This document shows positions 23,701-35,128 of a stretch of 64,000 nucleotides of DNA, piece after piece. Position numbers and translations under genes: made by a program. Under the pieces are notes generated by a model. The model made no database searches, was not told where the DNA came from, and saw only the letters and a list, made by a program, of their open reading frames with translations. Each line of letters opens with the position of its first letter. The first letter of the stretch is position 1. The stretch covers positions 67,855,922 to 67,919,921 of the forward strand of contig CP142456.1 of the NCBI GenBank assembly GCA_038049695.1, read 5' to 3'. The DNA comes from Cinnamomum chago. Taxonomy: Eukaryota > Streptophyta > Magnoliopsida > Laurales > Lauraceae.

Positions 23701-24410
23701 GTGTTTTGTTTATTTCGGTTTTCACTTTTTGGTTGGTGCTGGTGTTTGTTGGCTTTTGTTTGTTTTGGTTTGGGAAGATGGGTTTCGTTTGGGCGTTCGG
23801 TTATTTGGGTTTTATGGTATGGGATTTTGGTTGGTACTGTAGGTGTTTGTTTATTTGGGTTTTGGAAGATGGTTTTTTTTTCTTGGTCACAGGGGAGTAA
23901 TTGAGCTAGTTGTTATCCTCAAATGCACAATTTACAGTAAGTGGGACATGAATAGTCACTTCAACGCACAATTATATCTCTGCATTTTCGAAGTCAATTT
24001 ACATATATGAATAGACCTGTGTTTTCTGAAAAAACAAATAGTCAAACCCATTTTATGAACAAAATCATTGTATGGGATTTATATTGGCTGGTTGCATTGT
24101 TTGGAGTGTTTGGATTGAAATAGAATCGTGACAAACCCAACTTATTGAATAGTTCATTGGGGCCGTGCAGTTGTCATCAAATTTTGTGTGCAGCTGCATT
24201 ACTCTTCTCAGGCATTTGTTTGTCATTAGATCTTTTTATTTCATCTTATTAATGTCAGTCATTTTTTTTCTGTGGATTATCTACATTACTCTTCTCTGTG
24301 GGTTAATTTTTTTAAATATTTGTATATGGTTTAATTGTGAATTTTTGAACTTGGTTGCTTTTGTATTGTTGTTTGGTGAATCTCTGTCCATGGATTTATT
24401 TCTACAAATC

Positions 24411-24499
24411 TTCAGCCAATCTGAAAGCTTTGCCCGAACGAGAATAACCAAGGTTGGAAACAAGGATATTCAGTTCGTTTGGTGCACACCAACCCAGGT
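24411..24499 (+). pseudogene. Unrecognised exon-like fragment
   Basis: Open segment reading SESFARTRITKVGNKDIQF then VWCTPTQ, preceded by CTTCAG (a plausible acceptor) and followed by CAGGTCTC (a plausible donor). The composition looks coding against its AT-rich surroundings. I do not recognise the family. It lies between the carboxypeptidase piece and the transposase in CACTA-2, so it could be another captured exon or a transposase leader exon. Confidence 0.3.
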
Positions 24500-24607
24500 C
24501 TCTCTCACATTAATTGGTTGTACATTAATTGGTTGTAATATTAGCATTATATGGCAATGACTTTCTGATTATTGCTTGTCTGTAGCATTTTATTGGGCTA
24601 TTCAGAA

Positions 24608-26293
24608 ATGGACAAGTCTTGGAAGTCATTGAATCGGTTTTCTATTGCATACGGGGAAGGGGTTGAAAGTTTTTTTATGTTTGCCAAAAAGAAGTTTGGT
24701 GATGGGAATCCCATGCCATGTCCATGCAAAACATGTGGGAATCTCAATAAATTTATAGCTAAGGATGTTGAGTACCATCTGTTTTTCCATGGTATCAATC
24801 GAAGTTATACTAGGTGGATATGGCATGGAGAAGCATCTCCTGGTGAAGCTCCCTCAAGTGTGCCTTTAAATAGGTCCACCCAACACCATTTTGGGAGTGA
24901 TGTCCCAGATGATACTACACCCCCAGATGATGCTGCAAGCTCATTAGAATTGGCTCAGACCGCTTGTGACCAGTATTCATTAAATCCTTAAAAGTTTCAA
25001 AGAATTCTTGTAGAGGCTGAGGAACCTTTATACAAAGGTTGTCTAAAGTTTACCAAATTATCTGCAGTAGTTACATTGTTTAATGAGAAAGCGAGGAGTG
25101 GGTGGTCTGACATAAGCTTTTCACGGTTGTTGAAAATCATTGGAGACATGCTACCCGACGATAATAATTTACTGCCCCGAAGTATGAAAGAGGTTAAAAA
25201 GACATTGTCTGTGTATGGGATGAGCTATGAGAAGATAGACGCATGTCCGAATGATTGCGTGCGTTATAGAAAGGGATCTGATAATGAGAATAAAACTAGT
25301 TGCCCTACTTGTGGTGAGTCAAGATACAAAGTGAATAAGAACTTGACTGAGCAACGTAAGGGGGTGCCGGCAAAAGTTCTATGGTATTTTCCACCTATCC
25401 TTAGGTTTAAGAAATTATTTCAGTCGGTACAGACATCGAAACAGATGACTTGGCACGCTAATGAGAGATTGGTTGACGATAAGTTACGCCACCCAGCTGA
25501 CTCCCCCGCATGGAAGTTGGTAGATGATAAATGGCCGGAGTTTGCACAAGAGCCAAGAAATTTGCGCTTAGCACTTTCAGCGGATGGGGTCAATCCGCAT
25601 GGTTCGATGAGCAGCAAGTATAGTTGTTGGCCAGTAATGTTAGTCACTTACAATCTCCAGCCTTGGTTGTACATGAAAAGAAAGTTTGTGATTTTAACGA
25701 TGTTGATATCGGGTCCACGACAACCTGGAAACGACATCGATGTTTACCTAGAACCATTAATCCATGACTTGAAAACACTATGAGATACAGGGGTTAAAGC
25801 TCATGATGCTTACCGACAAGAGGCTTTTACGTTGAAAGCAATGTTGTTGTGGACCATTAATGATTTCCCTGCATATGGTAATTTGTCTGGTTGTGTTGTA
25901 AAAGGCTATCAAGGTTGCCCCATATGTGGCGAAGAGACATAATCATGCAGATTAAAACATTCGAGGAAGAATGTATACATGGCCCATCGAATGTTCCTTC
26001 TAGAAGATCATCCCTTTCGGAAACAGAAAAAATCATTTAATGGTGAGCAAGAGTTTCGAAAAGCACCAATGATTTTGACTGGTGAAGAAGTGGCAGAAAA
26101 GGTTAATGGAATCAAAACCTTGTGGGGGAAACCAGTACCAAAAGAGAAGCCCAATAAAAAGAAAAAAAAATCAAAAAGATCGACTTCATTGAAGAGGAAG
26201 CGAGTGGAAGATGGTAGTGATGATGGTGCTAGAATTTGTTGGAAGAAGAAGTCAATTTTGTTTAACCTCTCGTGTCGACAAAATCTAAGTTGA
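24608..26293 (+). pseudogene. CACTA (En/Spm) TNP2-type transposase, degraded
   Basis: The start at 24608 (MDKSW) opens a transposase-associated domain with CPCKTCGN and a later HLFFHG. After it come the TNP2 signatures YEKIDACPNDC, CPTCGESRYK, RHPADSPAWK, LALSADGVNPHG, WTINDFPAYGNLSG and GYQGCPICGEET. Three in-frame stops interrupt one otherwise continuous frame: 24989-24991, 25781-25783 (where the family has Trp) and 25940-25942. The frame ends at 26293 near WKKKSILF, before the conserved region with HCIDVMH-like motifs, so the rest of the catalytic domain is missing. This is the only transposase remnant in the window and it belongs to CACTA-2. Confidence 0.88.
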
Positions 26294-27596
26294 AAGAACT
26301 TGGGGAGGCAGTGACATATGGCGATGAGGAGCTTAATGATTTACGTTTGGAGTTAGTTGAATACATTTTAGATTTTATCAACAATGGAGAATAGGTACAT
26401 TCTATGCTTTTGCCTCTAAATTGTCATGAATGCATGTTTTTTCTTGATTCATCGAATAGGGGAAGTGTCAACTTCCCACAAGCTTTTACCATCCAAAATG
26501 TTCTTAAAACTTACTACCATGTCATTTATGATAGATCCTCCTCTTTTATTCTCTATGATGCCTTTATTTCGTTTAAGCTGTGTTTGATTGCATATGGTGG
26601 CTGTTTTTACCAGGAAATCTCATTTTTACTGTATAGTTCTTCATGCATGAGATATGAAGCATATATATATATATATTAGATAGGCTTCTCTTGCAAAGTA
26701 TTGATCGATGAAGTGATTTATGCCTTGTAGGTCCATTTTTCATTGGAGAACTAATCGGGGAGTAGCGGTACACCAGGGCATCATATGCTACATAGTACAT
26801 ATACATACTTTTGGTAAATTTGTGCATATATAGCTCAACTTTTTGTACATCCCATGGAGGACAATGTAGATACTATATATATATACATTATTTCCATAGA
26901 GATTTGTCTAGTCAAGCTTTATGTTAAAACAGAAAGAAGTTATGACTCCTTGTTGTAAGATAAGCCTCCATCCAATTATAAGATCTCTTTTATATGTGAT
27001 TTAGTACTTGGGTTGGCTAAATTTAGTTTCAATTTGAATCATGGAATGGACATGGATTTTTTGGTCTATACTTCAATTGCTGTGACCTTCAGGTTTGGAA
27101 TGGTGGTACAAGTTGAAAATGCATGAACAAGTTGTATGAAGTTCAAAAAGAATTGAGAGATTGAATGTAGAAAAGATGCAGCCAACAGAACTCAGAGTTT
27201 GAATGTTTTGAATGTTGGTACAAAGTGGAATGTTAGCATGGATTTTTATTTTGTAATGGATCTAGTAAAGTTCTTTTAATGTTGTAAGGATATTTGAATA
27301 TTAATATGAAATGGAATGAATATTCTTGTTTCATTTCTTTATGGTGGATGGAAAAGCACTTTACTAGAGGAGGCAGTGGGTGTGCAGGTGGGTGTGTGCA
27401 GGGTGGTGCAGTAGGAGGGTTGTGCAGGGTGGTTTGATACTTTTTTTTAAGTGACTGAATTGAATTTAAAGAAAGCTATACAATATAGGAGAGGTATACT
27501 ATAACAAAAGAAGTGAAGAAGCTAGGACCCAAGAAAAACTTTGGTAATGTTCTTAAAACTTTGTGCATGCATAGCTTAATTGGCCTATTATTTTAA
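26294..27596. other. CACTA-2 interior, no clear gene
   Basis: Just after the transposase, 26275-26395 is open in another frame (KELGEAVTYGDEELNDLRLE) and ends in a stop. It may be a frameshifted remnant or an unrelated captured piece. The segment 26828-26927 recurs at 52086-52218. Short GTGTGCAGG-rich repeats lie at 27370-27430. Nothing else is recognisable. Confidence 0.4.
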
Positions 27597-27723
27597 GTTG
27601 AGCCTTATAATGCCACTCTCTCTGTTCATCAGCTGGTGGAGAATGTTGATGAGTGCATGGTGCTTGACAATGAGGCCCTCTATGATATCTGCTTCATAAC
27701 CCTGAAGCTTACTACTCCCAGTT
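27597..27723 (+). pseudogene. Captured beta-tubulin exon fragment
   Basis: Reads [20 protein letters not shown] then [22 protein letters not shown], matching the highly conserved beta-tubulin stretch of the nucleotide-binding domain with two deviations visible to me (Val in ENVDEC, Ile in CFITL). A GT donor follows at 27724, the place of a known plant tubulin intron. Only about 42 codons are present, and no other tubulin sequence is nearby. It is CACTA-2 cargo. Confidence 0.88.
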
Positions 27724-28649
27724 GTGAGTATACCCGTACTTAATAGTCTGATGACATGATTAATGTGAAATTCCTTCCCAGATCTTTTTTATGGTTTGTC
27801 ATTCTGTTTTGTTTGGTATGAATTTCTTTATGAATAGGTACACCTAATTTGTTGGGAGATTAAATTTTAATCTGTATTTGTTATTTTTGTTTATGGGATT
27901 TTTTGGAAACTCACTTTTAATTCGGTGTTGCAATTGTTGTCTTGAATGGCTGTTAACTGTAGTTCATGAACCATCACTGAGCTTGTGTAGGATGGTTGCT
28001 AACTGCAGTGAGCTTGTGTAACTTTTTATTCAGTTCAAAGACTCATCACTTTTTATTCAGTCCAAAGACCCATCAGTGAGCTTCTTTAGGATGGCTGCTA
28101 ACTGCAGTTAAACTTTAGAGTCCAAAAACACACTGATAAAGCAGGCCATGTTCATTTTCTTTAATCATGTGCAACAATTTCTCATCCATTCTCAGGAACT
28201 AGCTATTATTATCCAGTTGGCACAAAGAATAATTTGGCATTTTGTCACACTCTTCTCCATTATATATCATTGCACATTACAACAAAACTGAGTTGATGAG
28301 CTCAAGCTTGTGATCAAGTTTAAGCTTGATTTATGTTCCAAATAAGGTATTTGATTATTGAATTGACCCAAACTTGAGCTCACTTATGCTCTGCTTGTAT
28401 TTTATTCAAGCCAAGCTCAGTTTCAACTCTAGCTTGATTAATTGCTTCTGATCCAAGCTTGAGCTTGATAATGTGAGTGAGCTTGAAATTTGGGTGTGAA
28501 CTCAAATTGAGCATTAGCATTAGCATGATTATTTGCTTCATGTTCTTTGTAGGGGAGCATTTATGACCTCGTTCTATTATTATCCAGATGGTCCATCCTT
28601 AACTGATTTACACAATATTCATCCTGCAGTTACTCTTTAAAAAAAAAAA
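27724..28649. other. CACTA-2 interior, no gene
   Basis: Follows the tubulin fragment. It contains duplicated phrases (CTAACTGCAGT with CATCA.TGAGCTTGTGTAG) at 27970-28110 and many AGCTTGAGCT phrases at 28290-28510. No coding sequence is seen. A poly-A run at 28640 marks the approximate edge of the Sirevirus-type sequence. Confidence 0.4.
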
Positions 28650-29091
28650 AGTGTCTTTTCGGCTAGTTGTGAAAAGTCAGGCGGCTAACCGCATTCTGGG
28701 CCTGCGCCCTTTTAAGTTGCTTTTCGTTTCCCTCTTTTTCTTTCGGTTAGCTGCTATTCTCTTCCTTCTTTGGTCTTCTTCGTTGCTACGTATCTGATCA
28801 TCTTCTCCCTTCTTCCTCCAAGGCAGCTTCCCTTCTTTTTCTCTTATATTTCAGTTCTGTAGAATTATTTTCTTTTCCATTTTGTTAATAGTATCTGTTT
28901 CGTTTTGGTGTTTCTCTTTTCTTTCTCTCTTTCTAACTTCCTCCATTTCTCTCTTCCATTGGTTTCTTTCTTCATATTACTTATTGTCGTGTCATTTTCT
29001 CTTCCTTGTTTCTTCTAAATCCTGCCTTTTTGCTCTATGCTGTGTTTTCTTCCTCCTAGTGGTTTCTTGTGCACTCCAAGTGTTTGTAAAA

Positions 29092-30276
29092 ATGCCTCCA
29101 CGAATGAAAACAGCTGTGAACCGCCCTGCTAAACGAGGACGATCCACTACTGCCTCCTCTTCTCGTAGAACTAGATCTCCCTCACCCTCTAAGTCCACCT
29201 CTCCTTCTCTTACCCCTCCTTCTTCTCCTCCTCCACAGCCGGGCTCTGCTGTTCTCAAACCCAATGCCCAAATGCTGGCTGCTTTGAAAAAAAGATCAAT
29301 CATGGTTGAAAGACGCACTTTGCATAATGTTGTAAATCCCCATGAGTCAGCAGCCATTCTTGCTCAGGTCGGATGGGAAAACATCTTAGACTGGGGGGAC
29401 AAAACATATCCGTCTCTTGTTTTTGGCGTGTTTGCTTCAATCACTGGGGCAGTATCTTCCGTTGACTCATGTTCCTTCACAATTGCCTTTCGAAACAAAG
29501 AAGTTACGGTTGATCCCGATCTTATCTCTTCAATCATGAATATTCCAATGAACCCTGATGGTCTTTCCATGGTGTCTGACACCCTCACTGAAGCTGAAAA
29601 GGCCCAAGCTACTATTGTTCTCTGTGGTTGTTCTGTTAAATGGGATCCTAAGAACTTCCTTCCATTGGGATCCCTCGTTCCAAAATACAGGCTGTTGCAC
29701 CACCTATTCACCTTCAATGTCTATCCTCGTAAAGGAAATCGGACTGAATTAACTGCGTATATGGTAAATGTTCTTTCCAAAGTGGTGTCAGGTGTTCAAA
29801 TGTGTCTTCCCTCTCTTATCTGTAGAACCATTGTTCGCTTTCACCTCTCCACTGCCTCTAAGCCAGCAATTCCTTTTGGCTTCCTCATCTCTCAAATAGC
29901 TCGGTCTCTTGGTGTTCTCCGCCCAAATGAGCCTCCTATTTCCCATACACCTTTTGGCCCTGCTAATCTAATTCAGATGAATCTCTTTCCATATGAAGAA
30001 GCAGGGGATGTACCCCCTCATCCTCAACCCCAAGCCCCTTTAGCTCCTCAACATCAGGCACCTTTAGGGCTCGCTCCTTCCTCTTCACATTGACAGGCTT
30101 CCTCTTCATCTGTTCCCCGGAGTATTGAAGAACGGATGGATGCTTTCGAATGCAATCAGTCCAAAATCGAAAAGCTTCTAAAGAAGACTCTCAAATATCT
30201 CAGTGGACTGTCAAAGGTGTGCAAAACTCAAGATGCTACTATCATGCCTCTGTCTCCTTCACCTCCGTCGGATTAG
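29092..30276 (+). pseudogene. Extra ORF of Sirevirus-type element (putative plant transposon protein domain)
   Basis: I chose the start at MPPRMKT (29092), after a pyrimidine-rich leader. Residues 1-60 are basic and Ser/Pro-rich (KRGRSTTASSSRRTRSPSP). Residues about 75-290 fit the domain seen in plant retroelement extra ORFs: a GWENILDWGDKTYPSLVFGV segment, IMNIPMNPDGLS, FNVYPRKGNRTELTAYMVNV and IPFGFLISQIARSLGVLRPN. A Pro/Gln-rich tail follows. A TGA at 30091-30093 interrupts the frame, after which 61 more codons end in a short helix (RMDAFECNQSKIEKLLKKTL) at 30276. The next feature is a polypurine tract, placing it between pol and the 3' LTR. Function unknown. Confidence 0.65.
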
Positions 30277-30807
30277 TTCTATTGGGTATTCATAGCCACT
30301 TGTGTTTTTATTGGTTGTACTCTTTTTGGTGGTGTTCTTTTGGCTTGTGACTGCCCCTCCTATGGTTCTTTTGTTTAAACTTATGTTGGTTACTCTCTAT
30401 GGATGTTCACTGGATAAGGATGTTTTTATGGTCTTAGTGATTAACTGCTTTTATGCTTTAATTATCTATTATCTTCTTGCATTTATTGTCTGTCTTCTCT
30501 ACTTCCATGGTTATTTTATCTTGTTCAATTTGTGACAAAAAGGGGGAGTATGGTTTAAGTTTGCAGGGGGAGAATCCATCTCCATTTCTCATGCTTTTAA
30601 TCTCTGTTTGTTCGTGTTGTGCTTCTACAGGTTCATCTTCTCAATCTCATATGAAGAGCTATTCATACTAGTCTTGATGCCTTTTTGTTCTTGTATTCGT
30701 TTTTCAGTTGTAAAAGGTCTTGTACTTAGTATATGGTTGTTCTTTGAGTTGTTTTGGATATCTTCTGTAATCTTATATTAGCTAAATGATTTTGTCACGA
30801 CATTGAC

Positions 30808-30819
30808 AAAGGGGGAGAT
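30808..30819 (+). other. Polypurine tract of Sirevirus-type element
   Basis: AAAGGGGGAGAT lies directly before the LTR start TGTAAGTGTCACATG, as expected for the plus-strand primer. A second similar tract (AAAAAGGGGGAG) lies at 30536-30547, just downstream of the extra ORF. Confidence 0.7.
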
Positions 30820-31203
30820 TGTAAGTGTCACATGTCTGTGTGCACTGAGTTTTGTTTGTCAATTCTGCGCCAATGAGGTCCAAAGTTCTTGCCTCTCAAA
30901 TTGACTCAAGGAAGATCACATTCAAAAGGATTATCAAGCTTGTGGGAAAGTCCGGATTAATCAAAGAAGGTCTCCATTTGTGTTTGACAACCTTTTCAGG
31001 TAATTCATACCCAGACCAAACCCTTAGATCCCTGGGAAAAGTTGTGTTTTAAACTCATGTTTTTTATCCTTGATAATTAGTCCCTGTGGAAAGGGTCAGG
31101 TGACCCTACGGTCACCTTCGGCTAGCCGCCAAACCTGCGGCTAGCTTTCCAGTAAGCTGTTTCTCAGATTTTTTCTCTGTGCTTCCTGCGGCTAACCGCC
31201 AGT
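30820..31203 (+). repeat. Sirevirus-type 3' LTR, left part
   Basis: Begins TGTAAGTGTCACATG after the polypurine tract. Palindromic GGCTAGCCGCC, GCGGCTAGC and GCGGCTAACCGCC occur at 31129-31203. The LTR is broken exactly at ...CCGCCAGT by CACTA-1. Confidence 0.75.
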
Positions 31204-32025
31204 CACTACAACAATCTGCATAATTACAGACGTTTTTTAGCGACGCTTTTCAAAATTCGTCGGTAAAGATTAATTTTTCCCGACGTATATAATTTCGTCG
31301 GTGAAAATCGAACTTTTACCGACGTTTTTTATAAAACGTCGGTAAAAAGTGATCTTTATCGACGTTTTTTTACAAAACGTCGGTAAAAGTTCAATCTTCA
31401 CCGACGAATTTTAAAAAAATGTCAGCAAAAGTTGAATTTTATTATTAGCTTATTTTTTGAGGGAAAATAAAAATATGGAGTTTTACCGACGAAATGTAAA
31501 CGTCGGTAAAGGGTAATATTACCGACGTTTTAAAAATGAACGTCGGAAAAAGTCCAAATTTAGCTTTATTTTATTTTTGTAGGAAAAATAAAAAACATGG
31601 ACTTTTACTGACGTTTTTTTTCGTCGGTAAATCATTTTGCCGACGAAAATTGTATTTTACCGACGAAAAAAATCGTGGGTAAAAGTCTTTGTATAATTTT
31701 TATAATTTTTATTTATCATTTTGCTGACGAAAAAAATGTCGGTAAAATTCTTTTTTAATTTTTATTTATGATTTTGCCGACGAAAAAAACGTCGGTAAAA
31801 CTGTTTTTATAATATTTTTTATTTATCATTTTGCCGACGAAAAATGTATTTTACCGACGAGAAAAAATGTCGGTAAAAGTCTTTTTATAATTTTTATTTA
31901 TCATTTCGCCGACGAAAAATATATTTTACTGATGAAAAAAACGTCGGTAAAAAGTTTTTTATATTATTTATTTTATTTCTTATTTTGCCGACGAAAAAAA
32001 AACGTCGGTAAAGTATTAATTTTTC
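31204..32025. repeat. CACTA-1 left subterminal repeat array
   Basis: Roughly 25 copies of CGTCGGTAAA or its inverse, many paired as TTACCGACGAAAA with ACGTCGGTAA to form short hairpins separated by T-rich spacers of 40-70 bp. Such arrays in CACTA ends are presumed binding sites for the DNA-binding transposition protein. Confidence 0.85.
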
Positions 32026-32362
32026 CCTTTCCCTACACTATTTTCGCTCCCAATGACTCTCTCCCTCAAAAGCCCTGTTTTCTCTCTTTCTTCTCTCTCC
32101 CTCTCTCCCCCTCTCTTTGCTGTCTCTCCCGCCACTCCTCCAAAAGTCCTCTTTTCCCTCATTTCTCTCTTTCGTCTCTCTCTCTCTCGATCGATAGGCA
32201 TTCTTCCATTTCTTGCTAATTTACTGCTAAACCTGAAAAAGATGACCTTGTAATCTCATTCACCTCTTTCTCCTATTCCATTCTATTATATTGATTGCTT
32301 TTGATATTGGGGTTTTTGCTCATCTTCCTCCGTTTTGTTTTGTGGATTTTGGTCAGGAAAAG

Positions 32363-32925
32363 ATGGGTAACAAGGGGAAGAAATGGAAGCTTTGGAGGAG
32401 TTCCTCTGGAGAACATGGATCTTCGTGGAGGAGTCTTAAAGGAGGGCGTAGAGCGGCGTCGGAGGGATCTGATTGTTCTTCGGTAGCTGAAGCATTCAGC
32501 GCTGCAGTGGCAGCTGTGGTTAGAGCCCTTCCAAAAGATTTCAGGGTGGTGAGGCAGGAGTGGGCTGCAATCAGAATACAGACCGCGTTCCGTGCTTTCT
32601 TGGTAACTGGGTCTTCTTTCTTCTCTCCCCCAATCTTCCATTTCTTGCTAATTTACTGCTCAAAACATGGGGTTTGGTCTGTTTGGAACTGTAGGCTCGA
32701 AGGGCATTTCGGGCGTTGAAAGGAGTGGTGGGGCTTCAGGCATTGGTCCGTGGCCGGCAAGTGAGGAAGCAGGCTGCTATGACTATAAGGTGCATGCAAG
32801 CACTCGTCCGAGTTCAGGCCAGGGTCAGGGCTCGCCGTGTCAGGATGTCTACAGAGGGGTTGGCTGTGCAGCAACTGCTTGAAGTTCGACGCGGCAACAA
32901 ATATGATCTTTTGAAAGAAGCTGAG
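32363..32925 (+). pseudogene. Captured IQ67-domain (IQD) gene, first two coding exons
   Basis: Exon 1 (32363-32602, 80 codons from MGNKGKKWKLW) and exon 2 (32695-32925, 77 codons) join in phase 0 with a GT donor at 32603 and AG acceptor at 32693-32694. The product has the IQ67 domain: EWAAIRIQTAFRAFL, then [20 protein letters not shown] and [17 protein letters not shown], i.e. calmodulin-binding IQ and 1-5-10-type motifs rich in Arg. IQD proteins link calmodulin to microtubules. The next family exon (usually starting GWC) is not found downstream, so the gene is truncated. Both exons are free of stops, so capture is fairly recent or expression is tolerated. An upstream pyrimidine-rich leader (32040-32210) may be its captured 5' UTR. 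Confidence 0.88.
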
Positions 32926-32930
32926 GTAAC

Positions 32931-33070
32931 TACATTCAGATCTGGCCTTTATGCTTCTTTTAAAATGTTGCAATGCTTACATGTGTAAACAACAAATGGG
33001 TACATTCAGATCTGGCCTTTATGCTTCTTTTAAAATGTTGCAATGCTTACATGTGTAAACAACAAATGGG
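32931..33070. repeat. Perfect 70-bp tandem duplication
   Basis: The block from TACATTCAGATCTGGCC to AACAACAAATGGG at 32931-33000 is repeated without a visible mismatch at 33001-33070, just after the IQD exon 2 donor. Confidence 0.95.
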
Positions 33071-33448
33071 TGGTATGAATATGAACATAGGAACGTTCTA
33101 GCTTTCTATTTTCCTGTTACATTGTATGAGCCTTTGGATGATCTCTTGAAAGATTCATGAGTTACCCTTTTGGTTTTATGACTTTCTGGATTGTGTTAGT
33201 AAAATACTGTTGTAAGTTCTGATTTTGGGAGTATGCAGTTTAAGAAGTTGTTGTTTGAAGTAATGATGGAAAATTCTAGCTTGAAAGGAATGTGATGTAT
33301 AACTGTGATTTTGGGTATCATTTTAGGAATAATCTGAGGCAGTTCAGAGCCTATGACTGTAAACAACTGCTGCTGCTTTTTTTTTTTTTTTTAATCTCTG
33401 AAGTGAAAGTGGGAAAGGGTCTCTAATTTGATTTGGGTTTAGGAAACC

Positions 33449-33512
33449 ATGAAGAGATTGAGTAGCTCTGATTCCTTGGCTGCTGTGATTTCTATCCGTC
33501 CACCATCTATAG
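33449..33512 (+). pseudogene. Captured first exon of an HD-Zip class I gene
   Basis: MKRLSSSDSLAAVISIRPPS, followed by a GT donor at 33513, resembles the N-terminus of HD-Zip I factors of the ATHB5/6/16 group (MKR.SSSDS.). The homeodomain and leucine zipper are absent. The match is only about 20 residues, so this is a probable call. It sits between the IQD piece and the chromovirus in CACTA-1. Confidence 0.5.
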
Positions 33513-34678
33513 GTAACTTTTGAATGCCCCATCAAATGCTATTCTTTCATCAGATTAGGAAACTGGTAAAGAGAGGAAGTGATGGTAATAAGCATAACTT
33601 TTATTTGTTTTCAAATTAACTGCATGTCTAGGATATTGTCTTCACTGAATTCTGTTTTGGGTAGTCTCGTTTGGTATTACTATGGGTGGTAATATGTGTC
33701 TTTTAGAGCTCCCTCTTTTGGTGACATTAAGAAAACCCTCTGATTTTACTCCAGTCTTGGTCAAGTTCACCCTCTACTGTTAATTCTCCAATTTGAAAGC
33801 GGCTGATTTTTTTTTTTTACTAAAGCTGTTGTGTTCTCCATTGATTTGAGTTGAAATGAGTTGTGGAAGGGGTAGTCTTGACTCTTGACCCTTACCAACA
33901 GTGTTAGCTTCTTTAGACATGTCTACTTCAGTTTATGAAAATATATGGTAGATATCTTATCTGTTGCTAGTTGTGCCATTTGGTTGTCCTTGACTATTAT
34001 AAAAATAAATGCCCTCAAAATAGGCTTGATTCTTTTCATATGGATTTGTTCTTGATTGGCTGGCAGTGGCTTAGGATAATCTGATACAGGTTTTTTGGGG
34101 CATGATCCATCCATGATGGTGTCCACCGGAGCGATGAATTTGCTGAAAAGTGGACCCCACCTACCCATTGCTGGGCCAGACAAATGGTCTCTCTTTCAAT
34201 TGGAGCCCTTTTAATCCAAACCGGTCAGAAAGATAAAAGGTAACTGCTTTTATGAAAATAGAACCCCACCTATTCAGGAATTGTAGCTTACAGCCCATTT
34301 TCCACTGTGCAGGTGGTGTGCAGGTCCACTGCTCTGTGATATGGGATGTAAATCTTTTTTAATATTCTATTATAATTTTTTATTTTTTATTTTTCATATC
34401 ATCACTGCATTGGTGCTTGAATCGTGTGCTTGCATGCTTGTTGACAACTCCTAACCAAGACATCATTCATCCAATAGCTTGCAAGGGTAGGTTTGCAAAT
34501 ATGTATATAACTTGCATGGGTAAACTGACAAATATCTACGTCGTCTTTTTAGCTCCTTTGGGCCTTCTGCAGCCTCACGGAACTTAATGTATGTGTGTAA
34601 CCTTGCTGAGACCATGCATGTTACCTTACACAGATTGTTAGGTAAGTTGGGCGGGGCACGTGGGCACTTGGAAGATGG
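33513..34678. other. CACTA-1 interior, no gene
   Basis: Noncoding, AT-rich sequence between the HD-Zip fragment and the chromovirus. No exon-like open segment or RNA gene is seen. It ends in GATGG, the target duplication of the chromovirus. Confidence 0.45.
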
Positions 34679-35056
34679 TGTGAGGTCCCACCCTTGGTGG
34701 GCCCTCTAATTGCTATTTTATAGACTAATTAATTCTAATTTATGCTAATCTATACTAATTATATGCTAATTACTGCTAATCTATGCTAATTACTACTAAT
34801 CTTTGCTAATTATGGCTAATTACTATTTAATTGGGCTAATTAGGGGTTGATTAGAGAGATTGGTTAGATTCTCCTAAGTTTTTGGTTAGACTAGCTTAGT
34901 TGGGTTTATTTTTAATTAGGAAAGGGTTTTGGGTTAAACCTATGCTATTAGTGTTAGTTAGGTCCTTAATAGAGTTTTAATTAATTAATTAGGAGGGTTT
35001 AGTTTAAGCTAATGGTGCTCCTCTAGAAGCTTCCAGCCAAAGACCTAACTACCCTC

Positions 35057-35128
35057 AAACCCTAACCCTAATTCCATAAAACCCTAGGGTTAAATTGGTC
35101 CTTAATCACTCCCCCTAACCTATAAAAC
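35057..35128 (+). promoter_or_regulatory. LTR promoter: teloboxes and TATA box
   Basis: AAACCCTAACCCTAA at 35057-35071 and AAAACCCTAG at 35078-35087 precede TATAAAAC at 35121-35128. The 3' LTR has the same order (42460-42474 and 42524-42531). Confidence 0.55.
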
